The notes below the pieces were generated by a model, which saw only the letters and a list, made by a program, of their open reading frames with translations, ran no database searches and was not told the DNA's origin. From CAZFHP01 sp964519365 (GTDB lineage Bacteria > Babelota > Babeliae > Babelales > RVW-14), in assembly GCA_964519365.1 (NCBI GenBank), contig CAZFHP010000058.1, forward strand, positions 1 through 9,275: a stretch of 9,275 nt of DNA. Reading direction: 5' to 3'. Position 1 is the first letter of the stretch, and each line of letters opens with the position of its first letter. Shown in pieces: positions 1 through 5,590 of this stretch. The position numbers and the translations under genes are program-made.

Positions 1-38
1 CAAGGCTGAAAGCCGCAGCCATGGGGTATTAACGAAAC

Positions 39-83
39 TTCGTACACCCTTGCCTCAGAAGGGCGTAGTCGAACGGGTACGAA
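39..83. repeat. REP-like intergenic hairpin at the left edge
   Basis: The arms TTCGTAC (39-45) and GTACGAA (77-83) are perfectly complementary, and an inner hairpin CCCTT(47-51)/AAGGG(59-63) sits between them. The segment looks richer in G+C than the surrounding DNA. On the minus strand it contains GTTCGACTACGCCC, in the style of dispersed intergenic palindromes known from many bacteria. It lies just downstream of the stop of the minus-strand gene 122-547, so it could serve as that gene's transcript end, but no U-tract follows. No gene is supported in 1-121. Confidence 0.4.
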
Positions 84-121
84 CGTTTCTAGTGTTTATT
101 TAAAGCGTTTTGTGCTAGTTT

Positions 122-547
122 TTATTTGTGTCGCTTAAAAACAGCATGAGCTATTTCCTGCAGGTCTCGTCGTTTGATTTTTCTTTGAACTGCGCGCTTT
201 TTAACTTCTGTCATAATTTCATCAAAAACTATTTTTCGCTTGTCTTTTGCGATTCTGTTTTCCAAAATCATGCGGTCGACTTTTATTTGAGCATACGTAA
301 GCGACATGGTTTCTGGCTGGACGGTTTTTTTCTGACCGGCTTTTTCTTGTTTTTCGTCTGGCGACTTTTTAAGCTTTATGGCAATTGCTATTTTCTTAAT
401 CGTCTTTTTAACATATGATGTAACTTGTGATGTAACTCGTGACGAAACTTCTGGAAATGCTTTTTTGACGTAACGTGACGCTGGAATAGCGATAAGCGCT
501 AGTACACAGATCGTATACAAGAGAAATATGATCGATCGTTTTTTCAT
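122..547 (-). CDS. Unknown basic membrane-anchored or exported protein, 141 aa
   Basis: I do not recognise this family. The ATG at 547 is preceded on the minus strand by AAAAGGAAATCTTT, giving an AGGA Shine-Dalgarno at normal spacing, which supports both start and strand. Residues 1-4 are basic (MKKR) and residues 5-23 are hydrophobic (IIFLLYTICVLALIAIPAS), so it has a signal anchor or uncleaved signal peptide. The remainder is strongly basic. Residues 34-46 repeat the motif VTSxVTSYV, encoded by a 12-bp DNA repeat. Residues 46-62 form a Lys/Ile-rich amphipathic stretch, and residues 80-141 look all-helical and Lys/Arg-rich (KKRAVQRKIKRRDLQ). No catalytic motif is visible. It shares orientation and the exported, Lys-rich style with the two larger genes at 854-3240, but a gap of about 300 bases with its own putative promoter separates them. 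The gene is probably real, with function unknown. Confidence 0.7.
   Translation of the reverse strand: MKKRSIIFLLYTICVLALIAIPASRYVKKAFPEVSSRVTSQVTSYVKKTIKKIAIAIKLKKSPDEKQEKAGQKKTVQPETMSLTYAQIKVDRMILENRIAKDKRKIVFDEIMTEVKKRAVQRKIKRRDLQEIAHAVFKRHK
416..451. repeat. 12-bp in-frame tandem repeat, three copies
   Basis: The + strand reads TGATGTAACTTG, TGATGTAACTCG, TGACGAAACTTC in tandem at 416-427, 428-439 and 440-451. It lies inside the minus-strand gene 122-547, where each copy adds four residues of a xVTS-type repeat. Because the unit is a multiple of three, expansion or contraction would keep the reading frame. Confidence 0.6.
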
Positions 548-564
548 AAAGATTTCCTTTTCAT

Positions 565-624
565 TAAATACTCATACTAAACACTCGTATTAAACGCTTG
601 CATTACACACTCGCATTACACACC
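565..624. repeat. Degenerate 13-bp tandem repeat, four copies plus a partial
   Basis: Read on the + strand the units are TAAATACTCATAC (565-577), TAAACACTCGTAT (578-590), TAAACGCTTGCAT (591-603), TACACACTCGCAT (604-616) and a partial TACACACC (617-624). The array sits directly upstream of the minus-strand gene 122-547. Its right end overlaps the stop of the possible small ORF 616-756, so it fills the spacer between the two. The unit is not a multiple of three, consistent with non-coding spacer DNA. Whether it binds anything or is simple slippage expansion cannot be told from sequence. Confidence 0.7.
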
Positions 625-756
625 AAAAGTTTGTGCTAGGCGTACGACAACGGCAGCAAGGGCGATGACAAAGATTGCTTTGAGAAACAAAACCGTTATA
701 AATGCGCGCCGATTATAGATATTCATGGTACTTTGGCCCCCCAGTAATAGTTTCAT
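616..756 (-). CDS. Possible small membrane peptide, 46 aa, or a relic
   Basis: On the minus strand an ATG at 756 opens a 46-codon frame ending in TAA at 616-618. An internal ATG at 726 would give 36 residues and has a run of six G about ten bases upstream. From the internal Met the peptide reads MNIYNRRAFITVLFLKAIFV followed by IALAAVVVRLAQTFGV, that is a short basic head and one strong transmembrane helix. The pattern N-R-R near the start, a hydrophobic helix and then an R-L-x-Q ending resembles the N-terminal anchor of penicillin-binding protein 2 (MrdA). It then stops, so it could be a pseudogene fragment of such a protein or a genuine membrane microprotein. The resemblance is by eye only. 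A candidate promoter lies at 780-809. Confidence 0.35.
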   Translation of the reverse strand: MKLLLGGQSTMNIYNRRAFITVLFLKAIFVIALAAVVVRLAQTFGV

Positions 757-777
757 AGGTTCTTTTACAAGATATAT

Positions 778-826
778 TTAGTATGCCCAAATTATTGCTC
801 GATTGTCAATAATTTGGGCATACTAA
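778..826. terminator. Perfect 20-bp inverted repeat, possible terminator or operator
   Basis: TTAGTATGCCCAAATTATTG (778-797) and its exact complement (807-826) flank a 9-nt loop (798-806). It lies about 30 bases beyond the stop of the minus-strand gene 854-2314, where a transcript end is expected. On the minus strand the stem is followed by AAATATATC, not a clean U-tract; on the plus strand six T follow after five bases (CGTAC), but no plus-strand gene ends here. It also contains a minus-strand promoter-like pair. A transcript-end hairpin, an operator and a small mobile-type repeat are all possible. Confidence 0.5.
780..809 (-). promoter_or_regulatory. Candidate minus-strand promoter inside the inverted repeat
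   Basis: On the minus strand TTGACA (804-809) matches the -35 consensus exactly. It is followed after 18 bases by CATACT (780-785), four of six matches to TATAAT. It would transcribe leftward into the possible 46-aa ORF and the 122-547 gene. The inverted repeat overlaps both boxes, so the same dyad could act as an operator. Confidence 0.4.
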
Positions 827-853
827 CGTACTTTTTTGTCGGTTAAAACATTC

Positions 854-2314
854 CTAGCTTGCAGGCGGTGTTGACGACGTTGTTGGCTTTTTTGCTTTTT
901 TCTTTGACTTTTTTTTCTTCGTTTTTTTCCCTTTTTTCAGCTGTTGCTTTAGTTTTTGTATTTCTGCTGCTTGAGCTTTCTCTCGCCCAGTCATATCTTT
1001 TGGCTGTGCCCCTACTTTTGTTTGTACGGTGTTTTGCAAGAGCTCTAGCGTTTTGACAAAATCTTCAAGCCCAGACGGCGGGGTCGAAAAGTCGTTAAAG
1101 TTTGCTATCGCAAATTGAGCTTGTTCTTTTAAGGCCTTTATTTTTTCAAGTTTCTTTTTTAGCTCAGCTTTTTTTATTTTTTTTACAACTGCGTCGACTT
1201 CTGCCTGCTTAAGTTTTATTTGTTTTGGTAATTTTAGGGTTTTTTGAGTTGGTTTAATAAAGCCAGTGCGCGCAAATGTTCGAACTGTTTTACGCACTTT
1301 GTCTTTACCAAAGACGTCTTGTATTTCTTCTACGACTATCGAAAAGTTTTTGTCTGCTTTCTTGTGAGTGGCTAGGTTTAATAGATGTGGTGAGAGAAAG
1401 TCCCGATAGGTCTCAGCTCGATCTTTTCGCAGTTTATCGTATTTCTTTTCATAATTTTTATCTTGTAGTACAAGTTCCCCATAGGCTTTTTTCTTTTCTT
1501 CAACAAGTTGTGCAATTTTTGCAACATGTTTTTCTGTTAATGGGATTTTGTCTTTGATTGTTTTATTCATAGCCGTTTCGATTTCTTTAAGATTACGCTC
1601 GACTGTTTTTTCGAGCTTTTCTTTTTCTTCTTTTTTCTTTTCTTTTTCTTCTTTAGTTTTTTTGTCTTTTTGGGACATAATTTTTGACTTCGGTGTTTCT
1701 TTTCGAGATGATGGCGTTTGCTTTTGTGATTTTAGCGAGCTTTTATCGTCTTTTGTTTTCGATACTCCTGTTGGGCCTTTTGTCCCTGTTCGTGATGGGC
1801 CACCCCATGGTCGCTGACTTGTTCCCCAGCCGCCAGAGCCAGGACGATCCCATGGCGAGCGTCCTCCTGCTGGGCTTGGTGGGAAAAATGGCTTGTAGGG
1901 TGGGAAATACGGGCGAGCAGGGGGGCGTTGCGACCGTTGTTGTGCTTTGGCGCGCTCTTGCTCGCGTTTTTGAATTTTTTTCTGGATTTCTGCTTGAGCT
2001 TCTTTGCCTGCAACAACGTCTTTTATTTGATCTGAAATTTGCTTTACGTGCGTTTTAAACGTTGTTCTTAGAGTGCCTTCAAGCGCTTGTGTTGGCGTTT
2101 GTGCTTTTTGTTCGGGCTGTTCTTTTTGTTTTTGTAGCTTTTGTTGGATTTGTAGTTTTTGTTGTTTTTCTTCTTGTTTTTTTTGTTGCCCGAGAAGATC
2201 TGGTTGTGATGTTTGTGAAATTTGTGAAAATAACGTATTGCTTGAACAAGTAATAAAGACAACGCTGATACATATATATGTGGCGTAGAGCTGCCTGCTC
2301 TTTACAGTTTTCAT
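854..2314 (-). CDS. Exported low-complexity Lys/Glu/Gln- and Pro-rich protein, 486 aa
   Basis: I do not recognise a named family. The ATG at 2314 overlaps the upstream stop codon (ATGA) and is preceded by AAAAGGGGA seven bases away, so translation is coupled to the preceding gene. Residues 1-30 form a signal peptide (hydrophobic core about 11-22). A Cys at 23 follows FIT, which is a poor lipobox, so ordinary secretion is likelier than lipidation. The domains run as follows. Residues 42-75 are Gln/Lys/Glu-rich. Residues 76-128 are charged helix. Residues 130-183 are Pro/Gly/aromatic (PARPYFPPYKPFFPP, GSGGWG). Residues 187-250 are a Lys/Glu block. Residues 255-435 look globular or coiled-coil, with recognisable non-repetitive sequence such as AYGELVLQDKNYEKKYDKLR. 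Residues 458-476 are a Lys run, and the tail is Ser/Thr/Pro. The modular disorder suggests a surface or periplasmic polymer- or nucleic-acid-interacting protein; this is inference. It is the distal gene of a two-gene operon with 2311-3240. Confidence 0.85.
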   Translation of the reverse strand: MKTVKSRQLYATYICISVVFITCSSNTLFSQISQTSQPDLLGQQKKQEEKQQKLQIQQKLQKQKEQPEQKAQTPTQALEGTLRTTFKTHVKQISDQIKDVVAGKEAQAEIQKKIQKREQERAKAQQRSQRPPARPYFPPYKPFFPPSPAGGRSPWDRPGSGGWGTSQRPWGGPSRTGTKGPTGVSKTKDDKSSLKSQKQTPSSRKETPKSKIMSQKDKKTKEEKEKKKEEKEKLEKTVERNLKEIETAMNKTIKDKIPLTEKHVAKIAQLVEEKKKAYGELVLQDKNYEKKYDKLRKDRAETYRDFLSPHLLNLATHKKADKNFSIVVEEIQDVFGKDKVRKTVRTFARTGFIKPTQKTLKLPKQIKLKQAEVDAVVKKIKKAELKKKLEKIKALKEQAQFAIANFNDFSTPPSGLEDFVKTLELLQNTVQTKVGAQPKDMTGREKAQAAEIQKLKQQLKKGKKTKKKKSKKKAKKPTTSSTPPAS

Positions 2315-3240
2315 TTATTTGTCCCCTTTTGAATAGGCGCTTCTTTTTTCTTTTTAACGGTTCTTGGTTTCCAGTCATGAGCAATGGGTTTTGTTTTCTC
2401 AAGTATTTTTTTGGGTTTTTCTTTTGCGAGCTTGCGAAGTCTTTCTGCTTCTTCTGTTGGCGTTACTTTTTCTTTTTTAAGCGCCTTGTTTAATTGTTTT
2501 ATTTGTTTTGATAGCTGTTCAAGCTGGGGCAAAACATTAAATATAACTTGTCTGAGTTTATTAAATTTAGGTTGAAAGAAAACGCGCTGGTATGTTTTTT
2601 TGCTTCCAATGGTTCCTTCTGCGACGGTTATTATATCAACGTATTTTTTGTACGCAATAAACTCTTCTTTAAATGCTGGAGAAAGAGTTGGCGATGCATC
2701 AATTTGTTTTTGAAGCGTTGCTAGCTTGTTGGTAAGTTTTGACATGTAGCTATGATATGCTTGGCGTTTTCGTTTAGGAAGCGTTTCTACTTTTGGTGTA
2801 GGCTGTGGCGGACCAAACCCTGTACTTGCAGGAGCTGCAGGTCCAGGCGTTATCGGCTCAAGAAAAAGCTTTTTAGGGTCGGTTGTTATTTCTTTTGGCT
2901 TTTGTTTTTTTACGGGTTTCTTTGCTTGTTGTGTTGCGTGGGGTGCAAACGATGGCGGGAGCTCTTGCGGTGGACCAAATGGCCTTTTACCTCTTGGTAC
3001 TTGACCTGGGGCTTGATATGGGCCAGCTGGCTGTGTTGGACGCATTGGACCTGTCGGACGCGTTGGACCGGGTGGACGTTTTAGACGGGGAGGCTCTTTC
3101 GGTTGATCTTTCATGAGATTTTCAAAAATACTGTCAAAAATACTTTTTGCGTGTACCTGCTGGTTTTCTTGAAACAGAACCCACGTAAGTGTTATTGCTA
3201 TGCAGATAGCGCGCATAGCCGTGTTTGTCAGGTTTTTCAC
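2311..3240 (-). CDS. Exported Pro-rich protein with helical C-terminal half, 309 aa
   Basis: The family is unknown to me. The start is GTG at 3240, with AAAGGGAG (3245-3252, read on the minus strand) four bases upstream, a strong Shine-Dalgarno. Residues 1-31 are a signal peptide with a likely cut after VHA (29-31). Residues 47-105 are Pro-rich, with a three-residue periodicity at 55-75 (RPP GPT RPT GPM RPT). Residues 105-155 are a Lys/Pro linker. Residues 156-255 form a predicted helical domain (AYHSYMSKLTNKLATLQKQI, KFNKLRQVIFNVLPQLEQLS). The tail 256-309 is Lys/Glu-rich. The gene heads an operon with 854-2314, overlapping it by four bases, and is preceded by a clear promoter at 3289-3318. 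Both products share the layout signal peptide, Pro-rich segment, helical domain, basic tail, so they may be distant paralogues or partners. It is divergently arranged with the pseudopilin genes. Confidence 0.85.
   Translation of the reverse strand: MKNLTNTAMRAICIAITLTWVLFQENQQVHAKSIFDSIFENLMKDQPKEPPRLKRPPGPTRPTGPMRPTQPAGPYQAPGQVPRGKRPFGPPQELPPSFAPHATQQAKKPVKKQKPKEITTDPKKLFLEPITPGPAAPASTGFGPPQPTPKVETLPKRKRQAYHSYMSKLTNKLATLQKQIDASPTLSPAFKEEFIAYKKYVDIITVAEGTIGSKKTYQRVFFQPKFNKLRQVIFNVLPQLEQLSKQIKQLNKALKKEKVTPTEEAERLRKLAKEKPKKILEKTKPIAHDWKPRTVKKKKEAPIQKGTNK
3007..3078. repeat. 9-nt periodic repeat encoding Pro triplets
   Basis: The + strand shows successive units of the form TTGGACGCA, TTGGACCTG, TCGGACGCG, TTGGACCGG around 3035-3075. 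Read on the minus strand this gives collagen-like triplets (x-P-T / G-P-x) in residues about 55-78 of the 309-aa exported protein. It is degenerate, so it is old or under selection for protein sequence. Confidence 0.55.
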
Positions 3241-3288
3241 GATACTCCCTTTCAGTCAAGCCCACCCATTAAGAACATTCTTACATTT

Positions 3289-3318
3289 AGTATAGTTTTT
3301 TCTAGAATTTAGAGTCAA
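3289..3318 (-). promoter_or_regulatory. Sigma70-type promoter for the exported-protein operon
   Basis: On the minus strand TTGACT (3313-3318) is followed after 18 bases by TATACT (3289-3294), each a five-of-six match to consensus. About 40 bases of leader then precede the Shine-Dalgarno of the GTG at 3240. It lies in the divergent intergenic region 3241-3434. On the plus-strand side of that region I find only weak boxes (TATTAT at 3347-3352 without a good -35), so the pseudopilin promoter is not resolved. Confidence 0.6.
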
Positions 3319-3434
3319 ACAATTACTATTATTGCGCTTGATAGTGTATTATTCTAAATATGTGCTAAAAAAGAACGTGTTATCGTGACACGCGTGAGAC
3401 ACATTTGTGACATGTTATTGAGATAGGTGTTGTT

Positions 3435-3641
3435 GTGAGCGGTAAAGCATGCATGCAAAAGCGCAAAGCATTTTTGTTGCTTGAATTTTTGATTGCCCTG
3501 GTGATATGTATCGTATTTGTTACGGGTATTGCTCGTTTACATTATACGATTATGGCTATGAATAATTCGATAGAAAAACGGATTGAGCTCGCTGAAATAA
3601 TCTGTGAAAAATGTGAAAAAGATGGAACCGATGGGAAATAA
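3435..3641 (+). CDS. Short type IV pilin-like minor pseudopilin (I/V-like), 68 aa
   Basis: The sequence KRKA|FLLLEFLIAL is a class III prepilin signal: a short basic leader, Ala at -1, Phe at +1, and Glu at +5 (residue 17), followed by a hydrophobic helix to about residue 33. Prepilin peptidase would cleave after Ala12, and the product would insert into the inner membrane and join a pseudopilus or pilus. The rest of the protein is one short helical segment ending at residue 68, which is very small compared with the usual GspI/PilV-type proteins. The start used is GTG with AGGTG nearby; an ATG at 3453 would give the more typical six-residue leader MQKRKA. It is the first of three overlapping genes whose order and features match minor pseudopilins I, J and K. 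Family assignment at I versus H/V level is uncertain; prepilin character is clear. Confidence 0.75.
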   Translation: MSGKACMQKRKAFLLLEFLIALVICIVFVTGIARLHYTIMAMNNSIEKRIELAEIICEKCEKDGTDGK

Positions 3642-4194
3642 AAACGCATTTGCGTTACTTGAATTGCTTTTGTATTGTGCTTGTTCACTTGTTCTTATTG
3701 GGGGTATATTTACGTTCTTTGCATCGACACAAAATATGCTTGCCCAACAGATACGGTTTCGTGAAAATACTGTTCGTATGTGTGTTGTGTTGGATATGCT
3801 AAAGCGAGATGTTATGAGCGCGAGTTATACGCCACATGATTGGTCCCAAATAGACAAGAACACACAGGGTGCTATTCTTTTCAAGAAAGAACGAGTAGAT
3901 CAAGCGGGGCAACAAGCGTTTGTATGGGTAAGCTGGCAGGCTGTACCTGATGGCGTTAAGCGCGTGTGGGGTGATTATGATTTGGTTACAAAAAAGTGGG
4001 TTAAAAAGCAAACTGATTACTTCCCATGCTCTATGACGAAACTTGTTTTTCGCAAGAAACATAACGCACGAAATACGCGCGTTATTGGGGTTTATATTAA
4101 CTATTGTTATAAGCGAGATACGCAAATAATAAATAAGCCCCGAGAAATATCAAAGACAGAATATATTCGCCTAAGAAACGGGGAGCTATTGTGA
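3631..4194 (+). CDS. Minor pseudopilin, GspJ/PilW-like
   Basis: The N-terminus KNA|FALLELLLYCACSLVLIGG is a class III signal with Glu at +5 and a long hydrophobic helix. It is followed by LDMLKRDVMSAS, matching the conserved L-x-R-D-x-x-x-A element seen just after the helix in GspJ/PilW-type proteins. A beta-rich globular region follows (FVWVSWQAVPDGVKRVWGDY, TKLVFRKK, VIGVYINYCY), as expected for this class. Length is about 187 aa from the ATG at 3631. In-frame starts further upstream (GTG 3604, GTG 3613, ATG 3622) cannot be excluded, because no Shine-Dalgarno decides between them; 3631 and 3622 give the usual short leader. It overlaps the preceding gene, and its stop overlaps the next start. 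It probably caps the tip of a type II secretion or type IV pilus-like fibre with its neighbours. Confidence 0.78.
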   Translation: MGNKNAFALLELLLYCACSLVLIGGIFTFFASTQNMLAQQIRFRENTVRMCVVLDMLKRDVMSASYTPHDWSQIDKNTQGAILFKKERVDQAGQQAFVWVSWQAVPDGVKRVWGDYDLVTKKWVKKQTDYFPCSMTKLVFRKKHNARNTRVIGVYINYCYKRDTQIINKPREISKTEYIRLRNGELL

Positions 4195-4646
4195 AAGCGC
4201 GAGAGCAGGGCTTTGTTTTGATGTGTGTTCTTGCCATAACATCACTCGTTACAATCTTTTCTCTTTTGACGTGGCACAAGACATCTATGTTATATGATCT
4301 TGTTGTAAAGCGCGAGCAATTTTACAAGAACGTTTATGTTCTAGAAAATATTTTTAATCAAGAGGTTATGCGTATTAGTCGAGACTGGCAAAGATTTTTT
4401 AAAGAGCGCACAGACAAGAGTTCTCAGGATGGGGCGTTTATTTTTACACGTGAGATTTCACGTACGCGTTACGCGCAGATTATCGCAAGCCAATTATCAG
4501 AAAAATCTCAAACAATACTAGTCAAAGCAAGTTTGTTTAAGCGAGACAAAAGCAAAAAATCACGTATACTTGAGCTACGAGGGGTTATTTCTCGCGATCG
4601 CAATAAATATTTCTTAAATAGCTTTAGTTTGAACGACTTTGCTTGA
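4191..4646 (+). CDS. Minor pseudopilin, GspK/PilX-like, 151 aa
   Basis: The leader MKAREQG|FVLMCVLAITSL is a class III signal with Gly at -1. Position +5 is Cys, not Glu; lack of Glu5 is a known property of GspK-type tip pseudopilins. The QGFxLxxVL pattern also resembles PilX. A hydrophobic helix spans residues 8-27, then a helical and mixed region (QFYKNVYVLENIFNQEVMRI) and a short beta-rich end. GspK proteins usually carry a large extra alpha domain; at 151 aa this one is much smaller, so PilX or ComGG-like is an alternative. The GTG start overlaps the TGA of the preceding gene (GTGA) and has GGGGAG (4180-4185) five bases upstream, so it is translationally coupled. The operon seems to end here; no strong terminator follows. 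Confidence 0.72.
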   Translation: MKAREQGFVLMCVLAITSLVTIFSLLTWHKTSMLYDLVVKREQFYKNVYVLENIFNQEVMRISRDWQRFFKERTDKSSQDGAFIFTREISRTRYAQIIASQLSEKSQTILVKASLFKRDKSKKSRILELRGVISRDRNKYFLNSFSLNDFA

Positions 4647-4702
4647 AAATAGCGATTATTGTGTCTGATAAAGCTCAAGTTAGAACAAAATATATTGCAC
4701 AT

Positions 4703-4730
4703 TTGATATTTTAAGCGCTTATGATATAAT
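4703..4730 (+). promoter_or_regulatory. Extended -10 promoter for the ankyrin lipoprotein gene
   Basis: TTGATA (4703-4708) and a perfect TATAAT (4725-4730) are separated by 16 bases, and TGA directly before the -10 supplies an extended -10 (TGnTATAAT). A 10-bp perfect palindrome TAAGCGCTTA (4712-4721) occupies the spacer and could be an operator. The predicted transcript would start about 55 bases before the ATG at 4794. Confidence 0.7.
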
Positions 4731-4783
4731 TGTTACATGCTTTTGAAAAAAACTATCGTGTTAAATTCGTGCTAAATCATTGT

Positions 4784-4788
4784 GGAGG
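4784..4788 (+). promoter_or_regulatory. Ribosome binding site GGAGG that fixes the ankyrin gene start
   Basis: GGAGG lies five bases before ATG 4794. The in-frame GTG at 4782 overlaps this Shine-Dalgarno and so is very unlikely to be the real start. Confidence 0.85.
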
Positions 4789-4793
4789 TTATC

Positions 4794-5585
4794 ATGTGTA
4801 CTTTGGTCTTTCTTAAAAAAATAATGCTCTGTGCTTTATCGTTGGGATTATTCTTTATTGTTTCTTGTTCTGTTTGTATGGGTATGCGTAAGTCAGCAAC
4901 TGTTAGTGATCTAAGAACACCTCTTTTGTCTGATCAAAGCAGCCAAGAAGAAATCGAGCTTAGCCCCACGGCTCCCGATATAACATACCCAGAATTTCTT
5001 AGCTTAAAAGTTGATGAAGCGTGGCCAATACGCCAAGCAATAAGAAAAAGAGCTTCTTTTAATACGTTAAAACGTATGTTTCTTGCATATCAAGCGCAAT
5101 ATGATCACAAAGTCGTAAAAACATACTTTGGTCCAAAAGCACTTCGCCAATTGCTTCACGGGTCTGTTTTTGAAACATCGTTACATTTGGCTGTTTCATA
5201 CGGGCTTGTAGATATTGCACAAGAACTTCTTAAAAAAAATAAATCTAATGTTAACGTTCGAAATTCTAACGGTGATACCCCGTTGCTTGTAGCCTTAGAT
5301 CTCAAAGACAAGCAAACGTGTATCACAATGGTCCAACTTCTTTTACGTTATGGTGCAGATACTTCTATTTCAGGCATTTCTATCGCTGGATTAGGTAGTC
5401 AGTCGCCATTAGATATCGCCCAACTTGACTTAGAAGATGGAGATGGAACGCTTATGCAAATTTTTACAGATCGCCAGGCTTCTTTGCATCGCCAGGAACC
5501 TTTGCATTGCAAGGCTCCCTCACAAAGTTGGTTTTTCTGTTGTTTGCCGCCGTTATGTTGTTTTGCAGGTGTTAAAAAAACATAA
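4794..5585 (+). CDS. Ankyrin-repeat lipoprotein, 263 aa
   Basis: A hydrophobic leader (residues 1-24) ends in the lipobox I-V-S-C, with Cys25 as the lipidation site, so the mature protein is probably a lipoprotein. Residues 30-125 are a charged, mostly helical region of no known family. Ankyrin repeats follow: about 126-157 (TSLHLAVSYGLVDIAQELLK), 160-193 (DTPLLVALDL and VQLLLRYGADTSI) and a degenerate one from about 204 (SPLDIAQLDLEDGDG). The C-terminus is odd: a duplicated six-residue unit (RQASLH, RQEPLH) and then a hydrophobic cysteine-rich tail (WFFCCLPPLCCFAGV, residues 246-260) that could anchor, oligomerise or be modified. Ankyrin domains bind proteins and are common in bacteria that live with eukaryotes, so a host-interaction role is possible but unproven. 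It has its own promoter and sits just before lnt, whose product would finish acylating lipoproteins. Two cysteines besides the lipobox one lie near the N-terminus (Cys2, Cys13). Confidence 0.85.
   Translation: MCTLVFLKKIMLCALSLGLFFIVSCSVCMGMRKSATVSDLRTPLLSDQSSQEEIELSPTAPDITYPEFLSLKVDEAWPIRQAIRKRASFNTLKRMFLAYQAQYDHKVVKTYFGPKALRQLLHGSVFETSLHLAVSYGLVDIAQELLKKNKSNVNVRNSNGDTPLLVALDLKDKQTCITMVQLLLRYGADTSISGISIAGLGSQSPLDIAQLDLEDGDGTLMQIFTDRQASLHRQEPLHCKAPSQSWFFCCLPPLCCFAGVKKT
5472..5507. repeat. 18-bp in-frame tandem duplication
   Basis: CGCCAGGCTTCTTTGCAT (5472-5489) and CGCCAGGAACCTTTGCAT (5490-5507) match at 15 of 18 positions. A degraded third copy may start at 5508 (TGCAAGGCTCCC). They encode RQASLH and RQEPLH near the C-terminus of the ankyrin lipoprotein, suggesting a recent, possibly variable segment. 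Confidence 0.65.
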
Positions 5586-5590
5586 AAATT

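Noticed and set aside
2..103. Plus-strand frame open from the left edge to TAA at 101-103
   Set aside because: Only 33 codons, running through a REP-like hairpin, with no recognisable protein features; expected by chance.
859..2058. Several open plus-strand frames rich in Phe, Leu, Ser and Val
   Set aside because: They are the antisense reading of the Lys/Glu/Gln-rich minus-strand gene 854-2314, have no Shine-Dalgarno and mirror its low-complexity codons.
2079..2402. Minus-strand alternative frame rich in Thr, Lys and Asn
   Set aside because: It overlaps the signal peptide and Gln-rich region of the real gene in another frame; its composition is an artefact of CAA/AAA repeats.
4782..4793. 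GTG at 4782 as start of the ankyrin gene
   Set aside because: It overlaps the GGAGG Shine-Dalgarno that serves ATG 4794 with ideal spacing.
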